Shown here: piece by piece, positions 35,445-43,579 of the stretch | Layout of the letters: each line of letters opens with the position of its first letter | Numbering within the stretch: position 1 is the first letter of the stretch | From: Mycolicibacterium sp. TY81 | GTDB taxonomy: Bacteria; Actinomycetota; Actinomycetes; Mycobacteriales; Mycobacteriaceae | Direction: 5' to 3' | NCBI RefSeq assembly: GCF_018326285.1 | Contig: NZ_AP023363.1 | Span: 213,628-277,627 of the forward strand | DNA: 64,000 bases | Notes under the pieces: generated by a model | Databases searched by the model: none | The model's input: only the letters and a program-made list of their open reading frames with translations | What the model was told of the DNA's origin: nothing | Translations under genes and position numbers: made by a program

Positions 35445-36137
35445 ATGATGCGGCTGGTTGTTCTAACCGGGGCGGGGATCAGTGTCGAATCGGGCCTGCC
35501 CGCCTTCCGTGGCCCCGACGGGTTATGGGACGGACACCCGATAGCCGACATCGCCACCGCAGAAGGTTTCAAGGCGAACCCTGCCCTGGTCCAGCGGTTC
35601 TACAACCGACTCCGCCGGCAGCTCGATCAGGTCGCGCCCAATCCCGCGCACGAGGCGCTCGCCCGGCTGGAGAAGACGCTGGGGACCCAGATGCACCTCG
35701 TGACGCAGAACATCGACGACCTTCACCAGCGCGCCGGCAGCATCGCCGTTACGGCCATGCATGGCGACCTCCGGAAAGTCCGCCACGTCAACACCGGCGA
35801 GGTGCGGGCCTGGTCCGGCGACGTACCCGAGTCGGAAACCATGTGGCGACCGCACGTGGTGTGGTTCGGAGAGCGCACCATCGGACTTCACTCGGTCATC
35901 GAAAAACTCTCCACCGCAGACATGTTCGTGGCTATCGGAACATCTGGAACGGTCTACCCCGCGAACCAGTTTGCCGCCGTCGCGCGCAGCGCCGGCGCAG
36001 TCACGGCGCAGATCAACCTCGACCCTGGTGACGACAGCTTTGACTACACCTGGACAGGGCCCGCGGCCAAAGTCGTTCCTGTATTCGTCGACCGAATGTT
36101 GCAACAGTTCGCCGCCTGGAGCGATTCGGCGCATTGA
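35445..36137 (+). CDS. Sirtuin (NAD-dependent deacylase) family protein without the zinc ribbon
   Basis: 230 aa; ATG at 35,445 or the adjacent one at 35,448, after GAAGGA. NAD-binding motifs are complete: GAGISVESGLPAFRG, the TQNIDDLHQRAG helix, the catalytic His in AMHGDLRK, and the later GTSGTVYPANQ. The four zinc cysteines normally found after the catalytic His are absent; the insert reads RHVNTGEVRAWSGD. It could deacylate host proteins or hydrolyse NAD+, as in sirtuin-domain defence effectors. Probably controlled by the 23-bp operator. Confidence 0.88.
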   Translation: MMRLVVLTGAGISVESGLPAFRGPDGLWDGHPIADIATAEGFKANPALVQRFYNRLRRQLDQVAPNPAHEALARLEKTLGTQMHLVTQNIDDLHQRAGSIAVTAMHGDLRKVRHVNTGEVRAWSGDVPESETMWRPHVVWFGERTIGLHSVIEKLSTADMFVAIGTSGTVYPANQFAAVARSAGAVTAQINLDPGDDSFDYTWTGPAAKVVPVFVDRMLQQFAAWSDSAH

Positions 36138-36179
36138 AGCTTCTACTCGAAAAACCCTACAAGATAAGGACATAAATCG

Positions 36180-36914
36180 ATGACAACCACGGGAACACTG
36201 GTACCTGCAGCCCAACGCCGCGCCGAGCTGCTCGTCTGCCGCTACACCGCTCTCACCGAGAGCAATCCCGGCTTTCATTATCACTTGCACATGAGCGCCT
36301 GCGAAGAGGGCGTTCCCGACACCAACTCAGTAACCGCCGCGTTGGTCGCCGGCCGAGAACGATTCGCCGACCTAGTGCGCCTGGCCGCCGACGACCACAC
36401 CTTTCAGTTGTGGCGCCTGCGGCTGGAGCACCCGGGCTGGTGGATTGGCGGACGGGTGCGAGGTACAACAGAACTACTGGCTGAACTTGTGCGGGAACTG
36501 TCCGGTACGGTGCCGGCGCCGTACCAAGGCTTTCATCGCGGGGCCACAGGGTATATCGGTGCGCACTGGTTCACCTCCACCTTGGAAGCGATCGCCCCCT
36601 TGGCTCAGCCAACTCGGATCAAGCTCGCCGAAGCGCTGAGCCGAGAACTGTTGGGCAGGGACATCTGCCGTGCACTTCCGGCATACCTCGCCGTGAACAG
36701 CGGCGATCAGGAAGACATAGCCGAAGCGTTCCCCGAAGCCGAATTTGACGCAGTCGTTGACAGCGCGGGTCTTGAAGAGTGCGTCAACGCAGCGGAGGCG
36801 ATTCACGGACCTCAGTGGGCGGGGATGTTTCGGACGATGCTCGGCGAACTAGACCCGCTCACGTGGGACTTGGTGGCCGAGGCATTGATCATCGAAGTCC
36901 AAGACGCTCGCTGA
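36180..36914 (+). CDS. Hypothetical protein downstream of the sirtuin
   Basis: 244 aa from ATG at 36,180, 43 bp after the sirtuin stop. Largely helical, Ala/Leu-rich, with segments FQLWRLRLEHPGWWIGGRV and FHRGATGYIGAHWFTS. No membrane helix, signal or catalytic motif. Close spacing suggests one transcript with the sirtuin; as a pair they could be effector and partner or immunity protein, but nothing in the sequence proves this. Followed by a hairpin. Confidence 0.5.
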   Translation: MTTTGTLVPAAQRRAELLVCRYTALTESNPGFHYHLHMSACEEGVPDTNSVTAALVAGRERFADLVRLAADDHTFQLWRLRLEHPGWWIGGRVRGTTELLAELVRELSGTVPAPYQGFHRGATGYIGAHWFTSTLEAIAPLAQPTRIKLAEALSRELLGRDICRALPAYLAVNSGDQEDIAEAFPEAEFDAVVDSAGLEECVNAAEAIHGPQWAGMFRTMLGELDPLTWDLVAEALIIEVQDAR

Positions 36915-36932
36915 CGGCGAACACCGTCAGCG
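36909..36932. terminator. Hairpin at the end of the sirtuin unit
   Basis: CGCTGACGG (36,909-36,917) and CCGTCAGCG (36,924-36,932) pair perfectly over a 6-nt loop and include the stop codon of the preceding gene. No T-tract follows, as is usual in mycobacteria. 36,933-37,067 shows no gene. Confidence 0.5.
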
Positions 36933-37067
36933 GAAGTGATCAAATGCAACGCCAGTGCCGGTCAGCGCTGTTCACGCGACATGGACCGGCATGAAGCGTG
37001 AGCACGCGAACCACATCTCACAAGGCTCCCTGCGACCAGGCTCGACACGGAAGGCCATCCGCACGAC

Positions 37068-38027
37068 ATGACCATGCTGGACGACGCCCGCGCCCGAACC
37101 GGCCTTGCTGCGCCCGGGCCGACAGTGCCCGCACCAGTCCCCGCCAAGCCCGCGGCAGCGGTGATTGCCCGGCCTGCTGCACGGGCGCCGGAGCCGACAG
37201 CGCGCCGCCGATGGCGATTCACCCTCGGCCGCGGCCAGGACCCCGCCCTGAGAACGATCGAGGAGCACGCGCGTGCCCAGGCTCGTGCGTTCTGCTGGGC
37301 GTGGCTCCTGTTCGCCATGGTGGGCTCTGTGAGCGGCAACGTATTGCACGCGTGGATGACCGCTCCGGCCGCGCTGCGCCTCGGCGCAGCGGTCGCGGCG
37401 ATCTTTCCGCCGCTTCTGCTTCTCGGCGCGACGCACCTGGTGGCGCTGCTGATTTCCACTCGCCGCCAGCAGTACCGGGTCATCGATCTCGTGGTCCTGG
37501 TCGTTGTCATGCTGGGCGCGATCGGCGTGGCCGTATTCGCGTTCACCATTTCGTTCTACGCATTGCGCGACTTGATGGTTTTGTTCGGCCAGGGGTCGAA
37601 TGTCGCCTGGCGCTGGCCGATCGCGGTGGACCTGTCGCTGATCGTTTCTTCGCTGGCGATGCTGTCGCTCACCGAGGCGCGAATCTCTCGGTCGATGGAG
37701 GCGGAGGCCAACTCGGAGTCGTACGACGCGCCGGCCGGGGCCGAACACGGCGAGCCTGCCCGGCCAACTGCGAGGCGACTGTGGTGGGAGTCGATTGCCT
37801 CCGAGGTCCGCGACGAGCTCATCGACACGCGCAACATCGCCGATCTCACCCCACAGCGACTCGGGGAAATCCTCGAGCGGATGTACGACCGTAGCGAATC
37901 CGACCGAGGGATACGCGATTACACCCGTCTGCGACAGAAAGAGGTGGGCGCCATCAGAGAGGCTGCTGACGGCGTGCTCGCCCGCACGCCCGCCGCGGAC
38001 GAGCAACAGCGCAGCTCGGCTGGTTGA
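37068..38027 (+). CDS. SpdB/DUF2637-like multi-helix membrane protein
   Basis: 319 aa. Residues 1-60 are Pro/Ala-rich and basic. Four membrane helices follow, about 75-92, 103-127, 139-162 and 183-200. The C-terminal 120 residues are charged and cytoplasmic. This is the plan of DUF2637/SpdB-like proteins encoded by actinomycete conjugative elements and linked to intramycelial spreading or transfer. The arrangement supports a transfer-related membrane role with the FtsK-type ATPase, although the two genes are 33 kb apart. Family membership is inferred mainly from topology. Confidence 0.55.
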   Translation: MTMLDDARARTGLAAPGPTVPAPVPAKPAAAVIARPAARAPEPTARRRWRFTLGRGQDPALRTIEEHARAQARAFCWAWLLFAMVGSVSGNVLHAWMTAPAALRLGAAVAAIFPPLLLLGATHLVALLISTRRQQYRVIDLVVLVVVMLGAIGVAVFAFTISFYALRDLMVLFGQGSNVAWRWPIAVDLSLIVSSLAMLSLTEARISRSMEAEANSESYDAPAGAEHGEPARPTARRLWWESIASEVRDELIDTRNIADLTPQRLGEILERMYDRSESDRGIRDYTRLRQKEVGAIREAADGVLARTPAADEQQRSSAG

Positions 38028-38139
38028 CCTGGAGCAGAATGAAACGGTCGTCCAGCTGAGGCGGTGTAGTACCCTTCTAGCAGGTGTGAACATGTTGTAA
38101 GTAGTTGTGTCCCTTTTGATTTCGGAGCTGGAGGCAGGG

Positions 38140-38358
38140 ATGGCTGTTAACGTTTGGCGTCTGAAGGTCGGCGATAAGGTGCGTGAGAAGGGTAAGGACC
38201 ATGAGCTGACTGTCTCGTCGATCGCGCCGCCGATGTCTGGTGGCCGGGCTGAGCGCCACGGTCCGTCGATCACCGCTCACATCCGCCCGGGCGGATACTC
38301 GACGTCGTTCGATGCCGAAACTTCTGATCGTTTCGACTTGGTTTCCCAGGGCAATTGA
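38140..38358 (+). CDS. Small beta-rich protein upstream of rnhA
   Basis: 72 aa from ATG at 38,140 with GGAGGCAGGG just upstream. [18 protein letters not shown] and alternating hydrophobics suggest a small beta-barrel; it resembles the 68-aa protein at 4717. The stop overlaps the TTG of the RNase H gene (TTGA), so the two are translationally coupled. Confidence 0.55.
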   Translation: MAVNVWRLKVGDKVREKGKDHELTVSSIAPPMSGGRAERHGPSITAHIRPGGYSTSFDAETSDRFDLVSQGN

Positions 38359-38891
38359 GCACACCACAGACCGTCGTGATCTACACGGACGGCGCCTGCC
38401 ACGGCAATCCTGGTCCGGGAGGATGGGGCGCAGTACTCCAGATCGGCGGGCGTGAGCTGCAGCTGTACGGCGGCGAGGAATCCACCACGAACAACCGCAT
38501 GGAATTGATGGCGGCGATCATGGCCCTTGAGGCGCCGGCATTGATCGCCGCCGATGTCGATCCGGCCCCCGTTCAGCTGTGGACCGACTCGCAATACGTA
38601 CGCAACGGGATCACCAGCTGGATCGCGGGATGGAAACGCCGAGGCTGGAAGACTGCTGCCGGCCAACCAGTGAAGAACATCGATCTGTGGCAACGCCTGG
38701 ACCTTGCTGCAGAGCAACATCTCGTGGACTGGAGATGGGTGAAAGGCCATGCCGGGCATGAGGGCAACGAGTTGGCTGACCGCCTCGCAACCCGCGGCGC
38801 CATCGAATGCGGCGGGTCCAGTGGCGCAGTCGGCGCGCCGCGCCGCGCCGGTCGCCGTGGCGGCCCGCCACGCGGGCGCCGGTCGCGATAG
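38355..38891 (+). CDS. rnhA: Ribonuclease HI
   Basis: 178 aa from TTG at 38,355. Catalytic residues are all readable: Asp in [12 protein letters not shown], Glu in NNRMELMAA, Asp in LWTDSQYV, and His/Asp in [14 protein letters not shown]. The core (about 150 aa) is the standard RNase HI length. A basic Gly/Arg tail ([14 protein letters not shown]) is added, perhaps for nucleic-acid binding. It degrades RNA in RNA-DNA hybrids, which suits removal of lagging-strand or origin primers on the plasmid. Belongs with dnaB and the clamp-like gene to a replication toolkit. Confidence 0.96.
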   Translation: MSTPQTVVIYTDGACHGNPGPGGWGAVLQIGGRELQLYGGEESTTNNRMELMAAIMALEAPALIAADVDPAPVQLWTDSQYVRNGITSWIAGWKRRGWKTAAGQPVKNIDLWQRLDLAAEQHLVDWRWVKGHAGHEGNELADRLATRGAIECGGSSGAVGAPRRAGRRGGPPRGRRSR

Positions 38892-38993
38892 ACAGTTGCG
38901 GTGCGACCCGAATCGGCAGGGTTTACGACAGGCTGAGGCTGGCGCCGAGGCCCGACCGCGCCATTAGGTCAGCCCCGGTCGCCCTGGGGCAGC

Positions 38994-39536
38994 TTACGAA
39001 TCGGGCGCCATAAGGTCAGCCACGGTGTTCGGAGTGGTCATTTGGGCGATCACGTCGCGATAGTGCGCGACAGTCGAGGAAAAGCCGTCAGCGGCCCGTT
39101 CGAAATGGCCGGCTGTGTCAAGGGCACTTTTCGCGCCGGCCTTGTAGTGGTCGAGCGCTTCCAGTAGATCGCCAACTGCCGCGGTGAGCAGACGCTTGTC
39201 GTGTTCTAGGGCGACGATCTTGGCGGCCTGGTCGGTCAGTTTCGTGACGATTTCCGGGGGCAGGGGGCCGGTGGCCGGCTCCGCCGCCGGTGCGGCAGCC
39301 GCCACGGCCTCGATGCTGGTGTTGCTCTCGGCGGGGAGTTGGTCGGTGTAGACGTACCAGCGCATCCGTTGGGGGTGGGGTTCGGCGCCGCCGCGCAGAG
39401 CTCCACGTTCGATCATGGTTTTGACGGTGCGGTGATCGCGGTTCAGGCGGCGCGCCGCCTCACGAAGGTAAACGAAGTCTCTGCTGGTCGGGACCGTCTC
39501 GACGCCCGGAGGGGGATGCTTCAAGCCGTCAGTCAC
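38994..39536 (-). CDS. KfrA/excisionase-like DNA-binding protein with coiled coil
   Basis: 180 aa from GTG at 39,536, after GGAGGGG; ATG at 39,551 is an alternative. An N-terminal MerR-type HTH, FVYLREAARRLNRDHRTVKT, is followed by IERGALRGG and a wing. After a Pro/Ala linker comes a long coiled coil (about 95-165). This plan resembles KfrA-type plasmid stability proteins and HTH_17 excisionase-like regulators. Divergent from the 81-aa gene; an imperfect operator lies between them. A role in plasmid partition or copy control is plausible. Confidence 0.6.
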   Translation of the reverse strand: MTDGLKHPPPGVETVPTSRDFVYLREAARRLNRDHRTVKTMIERGALRGGAEPHPQRMRWYVYTDQLPAESNTSIEAVAAAAPAAEPATGPLPPEIVTKLTDQAAKIVALEHDKRLLTAAVGDLLEALDHYKAGAKSALDTAGHFERAADGFSSTVAHYRDVIAQMTTPNTVADLMAPDS

Positions 39537-39589
39537 CGGCCGCCCCTCCATGTCCTTATGGGATGTCCTTACCTGATGTTCTAGATGAT

Positions 39590-39623
39590 CTTAGTTGTCG
39601 TTCGATGATGCGACACGACTAAG
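39590..39623. promoter_or_regulatory. Imperfect operator in a divergent promoter
   Basis: CTTAGTTGTCG (39,590-39,600) faces CGACACGACTAAG (39,611-39,623), an imperfect dyad with a 10-bp spacer. TACAGT at 39,655-39,660 is a candidate -10 for the rightward gene. A direct repeat ATGTCCTTA occurs at 39,550-39,572, 54 bp before the dyad's end. The divergent HTH protein is the likely ligand. Confidence 0.45.
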
Positions 39624-39703
39624 GACGTTAAGGCCATTTAAGGGCAATCCGAGATACAGTTGCGGCCAAGCGATGGCGGATCATCGATCAACAAGGAGCA
39701 CTC

Positions 39704-39949
39704 ATGGCAGCGACAACGCGCGGTACCGGCCGCAAGCGGCGCGCCACGCCCCGGGTGGAGAACCGGGCCCTGCCGGATTTGGTGGGCCTGCGGTGCGAGT
39801 CCAAGGCGGCGTTGGAGTGGAAAGCCAAGCAGCTCGGCTACAGCAGCGCCCAGGAGTGGATCAGAGACTTCATGGGCTCAGAGTTCGCATCAGCGCTCAC
39901 CGAATACGCTGAGGTGCGAGAACTCGAAGCGCTGGCAACGGCGTCGTAG
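39704..39949 (+). CDS. Small ribbon-helix-helix-like protein
   Basis: 81 aa; ATG at 39,704 follows AAGGAG. The N-terminus is basic (RGTGRKRRATPR). VGLRCESKAALEWKAKQLGY then SSAQEWIRDFM fit a strand-helix-turn-helix, as in RHH repressors and relaxosome or partition accessory proteins. It lies just upstream of three perfect palindromes, a typical arrangement for an autoregulating partition or copy-control protein and its sites. Confidence 0.55.
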   Translation: MAATTRGTGRKRRATPRVENRALPDLVGLRCESKAALEWKAKQLGYSSAQEWIRDFMGSEFASALTEYAEVRELEALATAS

Positions 39950-39968
39950 CGCCGCTGAAGCGTCCCAG

Positions 39969-40046
39969 AAAGGTGGATGGTTAACCATCCACCTTTTTTC
40001 GCACACGCGGATGGTTAACCATCCGCGTGTCGTGATGGTTAACCAT
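39969..40046. repeat. Three perfect palindromes sharing the core ATGGTTAACCAT
   Basis: Palindrome 1 is 39,969-39,996 (28 bp, AAAGGTGG arm ends, followed by further T residues). Palindrome 2 is 40,003-40,030 (28 bp, ACACGCGG arm ends). Palindrome 3 is 40,035-40,046 (12 bp). All are centred on ATGGTTAACCAT, with centres 34 and 24 bp apart. Palindrome 1 with its T-run can also terminate transcription of the RHH-like gene. Candidate protein-binding array such as a centromere, operator or origin element. Confidence 0.8.
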
Positions 40047-40699
40047 GGTGCGCGTGGGACTATCCCTGTGGATTACACACAACCAGGGGAGGTCTTGATG
40101 AGCTCACGCCACCATTGACGGTGGCACGCCGCACGCCGACATACTGCGCCGCCGCGAGGTCCTTAATCGATGCATCCGCCGCATTCAAATTGGCTCTCTC
40201 GCAGCCACATTCACACACCAGCATCTACCAGATGATCTCACTCGTTGCGATGGCAATGAGCAATCCTTGGTCTTCGATGTACTCCTGGTGTGCTCACCAC
40301 TTCCCGCACAGAGACAACCCGCTGGGTAGGTCTCTGGTTAGGTGCGCCCTCGCGCACCTCTGACTCTCAAGGCATCGCGCACGATACGGCGATGCCTTGT
40401 CATGGCTCGCCGTGGCGTGCGCGAGCCCTACAGAATGCCTCGGGTTTGTCGCAGTCCGACCAAGGCCGTGCGCCAAACCGGTCCAGCCCCAACACATCAC
40501 ATCAACAGACGAGAAAGGAACTGCCCCTGGTGACGTAACCGCCGCCGACCGGTGTCGGCCCCCGAACATCTGAATATCGGTGCGAAAAGCCTCAGAAACG
40601 ACGAAAGCCCCGCCGGCAAGCGGGGCCACGTCAGCTGTGAGACGAGGTGCGAACTCGTCTCAGTGGTGCTTCGCACAATCCACGAAGGACTGCTGTCAC
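40047..40699 (+). promoter_or_regulatory. Structured leader/origin-like region before the second Rep gene
   Basis: 653 bp with no convincing gene but four strong hairpins: AGGTGCGC/GCGCACCT (40,341-40,360), AAGGCATCGC/GCGATGCCTT (40,370-40,398), GCCCCG/CGGGGC (40,607-40,626) and TGAGACGAG/CTCGTCTCA (40,638-40,662). The 7-nt loop of the last hairpin is complementary to 40,670-40,676, forming a pseudoknot candidate just upstream of the ribosome binding site. This resembles copy-number control leaders. Confidence 0.6.
40638..40676 (+). promoter_or_regulatory. H-type pseudoknot candidate upstream of rep
   Basis: Stem 1 has 9 bp (40,638-40,646 with 40,654-40,662). Its complete loop GTGCGAA (40,647-40,653) is perfectly complementary to TTCGCAC at 40,670-40,676. 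A GAAGGA ribosome binding site follows and rep starts at 40,700. Pseudoknots in this position control rep translation in some plasmids. Confidence 0.55.
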
Positions 40700-42019
40700 A
40701 TGAACACGTCCAACGGTACCGCATGCCCTTTTCAAGGTCGAGAGGGTGCAAGCGGTGTTTCATCGCCTTCTGATAAGCCAAGATTCAGCGCGGCCACACG
40801 CGCTGCACTGCGAACCAACAATCGACCCCGCAATGCCTCTCCGGCCAGGCCTAGACCTGCGCTGGCGACGGCGCCCGTACGTGCACCCGCATACGTCCAG
40901 AGCCGACAGGCGAAGCGCCGGCGCCGCACCTGGATCGAACGCGCCGGCCACACGCCGGCGATCACGCCAATGTGGACCAGCAGAGCTGCATGGCTCAACG
41001 CGCTCAGCGCGTGGGCATCCGCTGACGTGATCAAAGCTGCCGCAACGCGTTTGGGTTGCTCGATCACCGCGGACACCGTGCTGCGGGTCGCCGCGGCAAT
41101 GGCGGAGTACGCCGACCATGCGACCGGTCGGCACGTAGCGGTCACCAGGGCCACCCTCGCGCTGAGCATCGGGTGCTCGTCCAGAACAATCACCACCGCT
41201 TGGAATGTCTTGCAAGACACGGGATGGGCGGTAGAGGCCTCGCGTGGCCACGGAGGCTCCACAACTCCCGCATTCGGCCGCAGACCCTCGGTTTGGCACC
41301 TCACTCCGCGTCGCCGGGCTGTGCAGTTTTTCCACCTACCACCTCTCTCTAGAGAGAGTGGGTTAAGTCCTGAAAGAAGTTACTCACCAAGGGCGCACGC
41401 GTGCGCCGCGGCGCAAGCTCCGCCGAAACGACGACGGCCGCAGCGAAGAGTGCCTCGGCCCTTGTCAGTCCAGAAACTGGCCGGACAGCTCGTCGCCCGG
41501 TGTCACGGCCTGCACCGTGGCCACATCGGCTCGGTCTGCGATGCGATCACCAGCGCCGGCATCGATCCCAGCCAATGGACCGCCGAGCAGCTGCGCCGGG
41601 CCCTGGACCGCGATGCTCAGCAGACCCACTGGTCGTGGCCTGACCGCATCGACCGACCCGGCGCGTTTCTGAGCGTGCGGCTACGCAGGCTCACCGCTGC
41701 CGGTGTGGCACCGCTCGCGCCAGTGGTGCCAGCGCAGCCCCCTGGACGCGGGGTGAACCCAGCTGCAGCCGGCCCACCTGCCCACCGATCAACTATCGCC
41801 TCGGCGCAGGCCGCCCTCCGCACGCATCTTGCCCGCCGCCGAGTACATGCGTCGGTCGCCGAACCACGGCCCTACCGCCTGCCACAGCAGCCACGAGCGC
41901 TTCTCGTCACTGAACTGGGGCCTTGTGTGCGCTGCGGCGCTACAGACGCTCCTCGTCGAGCTCACATGCCAGCAGGGCGGGCGCACATCTGCCCAACGTG
42001 CTGGGAGGCCGGCCAGTGA
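40700..42019 (+). CDS. Second Rep-like wHTH protein
   Basis: 439 aa from ATG at 40,700 with GAAGGA upstream. Collinear with the 26,348 protein: shared TWIERAGHTPAITPMWTS, EYADHATGRHVAVTRATLAL, the winged helix SSRTITTAWNVLQDTGWAVE, RRPSVWHLTPR, then RGHIGSVCDAITSAG and a C-terminal CVRCGATDAP zinc ribbon. About 40% identity in the core by eye. Lacks a dnaB partner but has a structured leader and palindromes upstream, so it could be the true initiator while the other is a helicase loader, or the reverse. Confidence 0.6.
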   Translation: MNTSNGTACPFQGREGASGVSSPSDKPRFSAATRAALRTNNRPRNASPARPRPALATAPVRAPAYVQSRQAKRRRRTWIERAGHTPAITPMWTSRAAWLNALSAWASADVIKAAATRLGCSITADTVLRVAAAMAEYADHATGRHVAVTRATLALSIGCSSRTITTAWNVLQDTGWAVEASRGHGGSTTPAFGRRPSVWHLTPRRRAVQFFHLPPLSRESGLSPERSYSPRAHACAAAQAPPKRRRPQRRVPRPLSVQKLAGQLVARCHGLHRGHIGSVCDAITSAGIDPSQWTAEQLRRALDRDAQQTHWSWPDRIDRPGAFLSVRLRRLTAAGVAPLAPVVPAQPPGRGVNPAAAGPPAHRSTIASAQAALRTHLARRRVHASVAEPRPYRLPQQPRALLVTELGPCVRCGATDAPRRAHMPAGRAHICPTCWEAGQ

Positions 42020-42068
42020 GGGGCGCCCAACAGATCAGATCCGGGCGATACCCGGCCGCGCGGCGCTC

Positions 42069-42115
42069 GAGCAACCACCACCCCACCCGGCATGGGAGTG
42101 GGGTGGTGGTTGCTC
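42069..42115. terminator. Long perfect hairpin after the second rep gene
   Basis: 18-bp arms (42,069-42,086 and 42,098-42,115) built on CCACCACCCCAC with a short CCGGCATGGGA loop. A close copy lies at 43,580-43,616. Positions after rep and after the clamp operon suggest terminators bounding that two-gene unit. 42,116-42,234 shows no gene. Confidence 0.7.
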
Positions 42116-42234
42116 GCAATAGTGTTGTTGCGCTGCATGTTTGGGCGGTATTTGTCGGTCCAGTTCGGTAGAATCGGTGGTGCAGGGCAAGCCAATCGAG
42201 GCGGGCCCACCGTTTCCCTGGGAGGGGAGTTGTC

Positions 42235-42990
42235 ATGACTTCTGTTTTGGACAAGCCGGTCGTTGTCGACGCGGAGCCGCAGGATGATGCCGCGCCGGCG
42301 GTGAATCTGATGAAGGCCAAGGCGCTGTTCACGGTGCTGTCGGACGCGCTGTTGTTCACATCGAAGGTCGTGGGTTTACCGATGCTGGAGACCGTCCGGT
42401 TGGAGTTCGGCGATGGTTGGTTGGTGGCCGCGGCGACGGATCGGTTCGCGCTGGGGGTGTCGCGGGTCGCGTACACCGGTGAGGCCTTCGACATGGTGCT
42501 CGACGGCGCCGATGCCAAGACGCTGGTGAAGATGGCCAAGACGGCCAAACGGGACGAAGGGTGGCGTGAAGTAACCATCGAGGTGGCTGACGCCAATGGG
42601 TTGCCGTCGGTGACATTCCGCTTCAGTTCCGGTGAGTCGTTGACGGTGCGGGGTTCGGATCTGTCGTTCCCAAGGTGGCGCGAGTTGATCCCGGCGGACG
42701 ATTCGCGCATGGGTGAGGTTGTCGGGGTTGGGTATGACCCGTCGCGGTTGGCTCAGTTCGCGAAGGTGCGGCCCGACGAGGCAGGTGGTCGTGGTGGCCG
42801 GATGGCGGTGTTCCCGACGTTGTCGACATCGGGGCGGCCGGGACCGACAGCGATCCGTATCGGTGAGGATTTCGTCGGGGTGTTGATGCCGGTCTCGCCG
42901 CCAGCGGGGGAGAAGTGGGCGTATGAGCGTCCCGGCTGGCTCACGAAGACGGCCAGCGTGGCGGTCGGCGACCCGGAGGGTGGTCGCTGA
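42235..42990 (+). CDS. Sliding-clamp (DnaN)-like protein, short form
   Basis: 251 aa from ATG at 42,235 after GGGAGGGG. The clamp-like blocks LETVRLEFGDGWLVAAATDRF followed by ALGVSRV, then VTFRFSSGESLTVRG, and near the end GEDFVGVLMPVS, the counterpart of the DnaN C-terminal PMR segment, are recognisable. Host DnaN is about 390-400 aa with three domains, so at least one domain is lost. Phage and plasmid clamps can be short. Expected to tether a polymerase to DNA, or to compete with the host clamp. Followed after 1 bp by another gene. Confidence 0.7.
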   Translation: MTSVLDKPVVVDAEPQDDAAPAVNLMKAKALFTVLSDALLFTSKVVGLPMLETVRLEFGDGWLVAAATDRFALGVSRVAYTGEAFDMVLDGADAKTLVKMAKTAKRDEGWREVTIEVADANGLPSVTFRFSSGESLTVRGSDLSFPRWRELIPADDSRMGEVVGVGYDPSRLAQFAKVRPDEAGGRGGRMAVFPTLSTSGRPGPTAIRIGEDFVGVLMPVSPPAGEKWAYERPGWLTKTASVAVGDPEGGR

Positions 42991-42991
42991 C

Positions 42992-43540
42992 ATGACCACT
43001 GCGGGGCGTGACGAGGGAGTCTCGTGTGTGGTGGCTGGTACCGCGCATCTGCGGACGCTGATGGCCATCCACCAGCAGGTTGCCGTAGCAATCGAGCGAA
43101 ATGCGGTGGAGGTGGTCCGGGCTTGGCTGTTGGCCTGGGACCGGTCGTGGTTGGCCGTCAACTTCACCAGAACGCGACCGGAGGCACCATTTGCCGGGGA
43201 CGAGGGCTTGGCTGTGGCGGTGCGCAACCTGCCGCGTCGAGCGTTCGGTAGCGGCCTGGATCTGCGCGGCAGTTTCATCGTCCGGCTGGAGGCTCTCAAC
43301 GCGATCCTCGGACTGGCCCACGGTGACCGCTCACTGCTGCCGGTGCCCGTCGTCGAACACCGCGTGCCGGGGATGGCCGATGCCGATCTGGTTGTGCCGG
43401 CGGAGGTGTGGACGGCGTTCCTGCAGCAGGAGATGCGGCCGGACCGGGAGCCCTCGGGAGCTGTGTCGCTGGTAGCGGTGGCCGCGCAGCTTCGACAGCT
43501 GATGGAGGCCCGACTCCGGGCCGGAGACTCGGCGGCGTAA
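42992..43540 (+). CDS. Hypothetical partner of the clamp-like protein
   Basis: 182 aa from ATG at 42,992, one base after the clamp-like stop. N-terminal helices LRTLMAIHQQVAVAIERNAV and a central mixed region; C-terminal helix VAVAAQLRQLMEARLRAG. No motif recognised. The tight spacing and the shared terminator suggest the two proteins work together. Followed by a hairpin at 43,580. Confidence 0.55.
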   Translation: MTTAGRDEGVSCVVAGTAHLRTLMAIHQQVAVAIERNAVEVVRAWLLAWDRSWLAVNFTRTRPEAPFAGDEGLAVAVRNLPRRAFGSGLDLRGSFIVRLEALNAILGLAHGDRSLLPVPVVEHRVPGMADADLVVPAEVWTAFLQQEMRPDREPSGAVSLVAVAAQLRQLMEARLRAGDSAA

Positions 43541-43579
43541 TCCGTTGTGGTGGTGCGGGCTTGACTCGTTCAGGCCCGC

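Noticed and set aside
39969..40046. Palindromes as a classical parS
   Set aside because: The core ATGGTTAACCAT does not match the ParB parS consensus and no parA/parB pair lies in the window.
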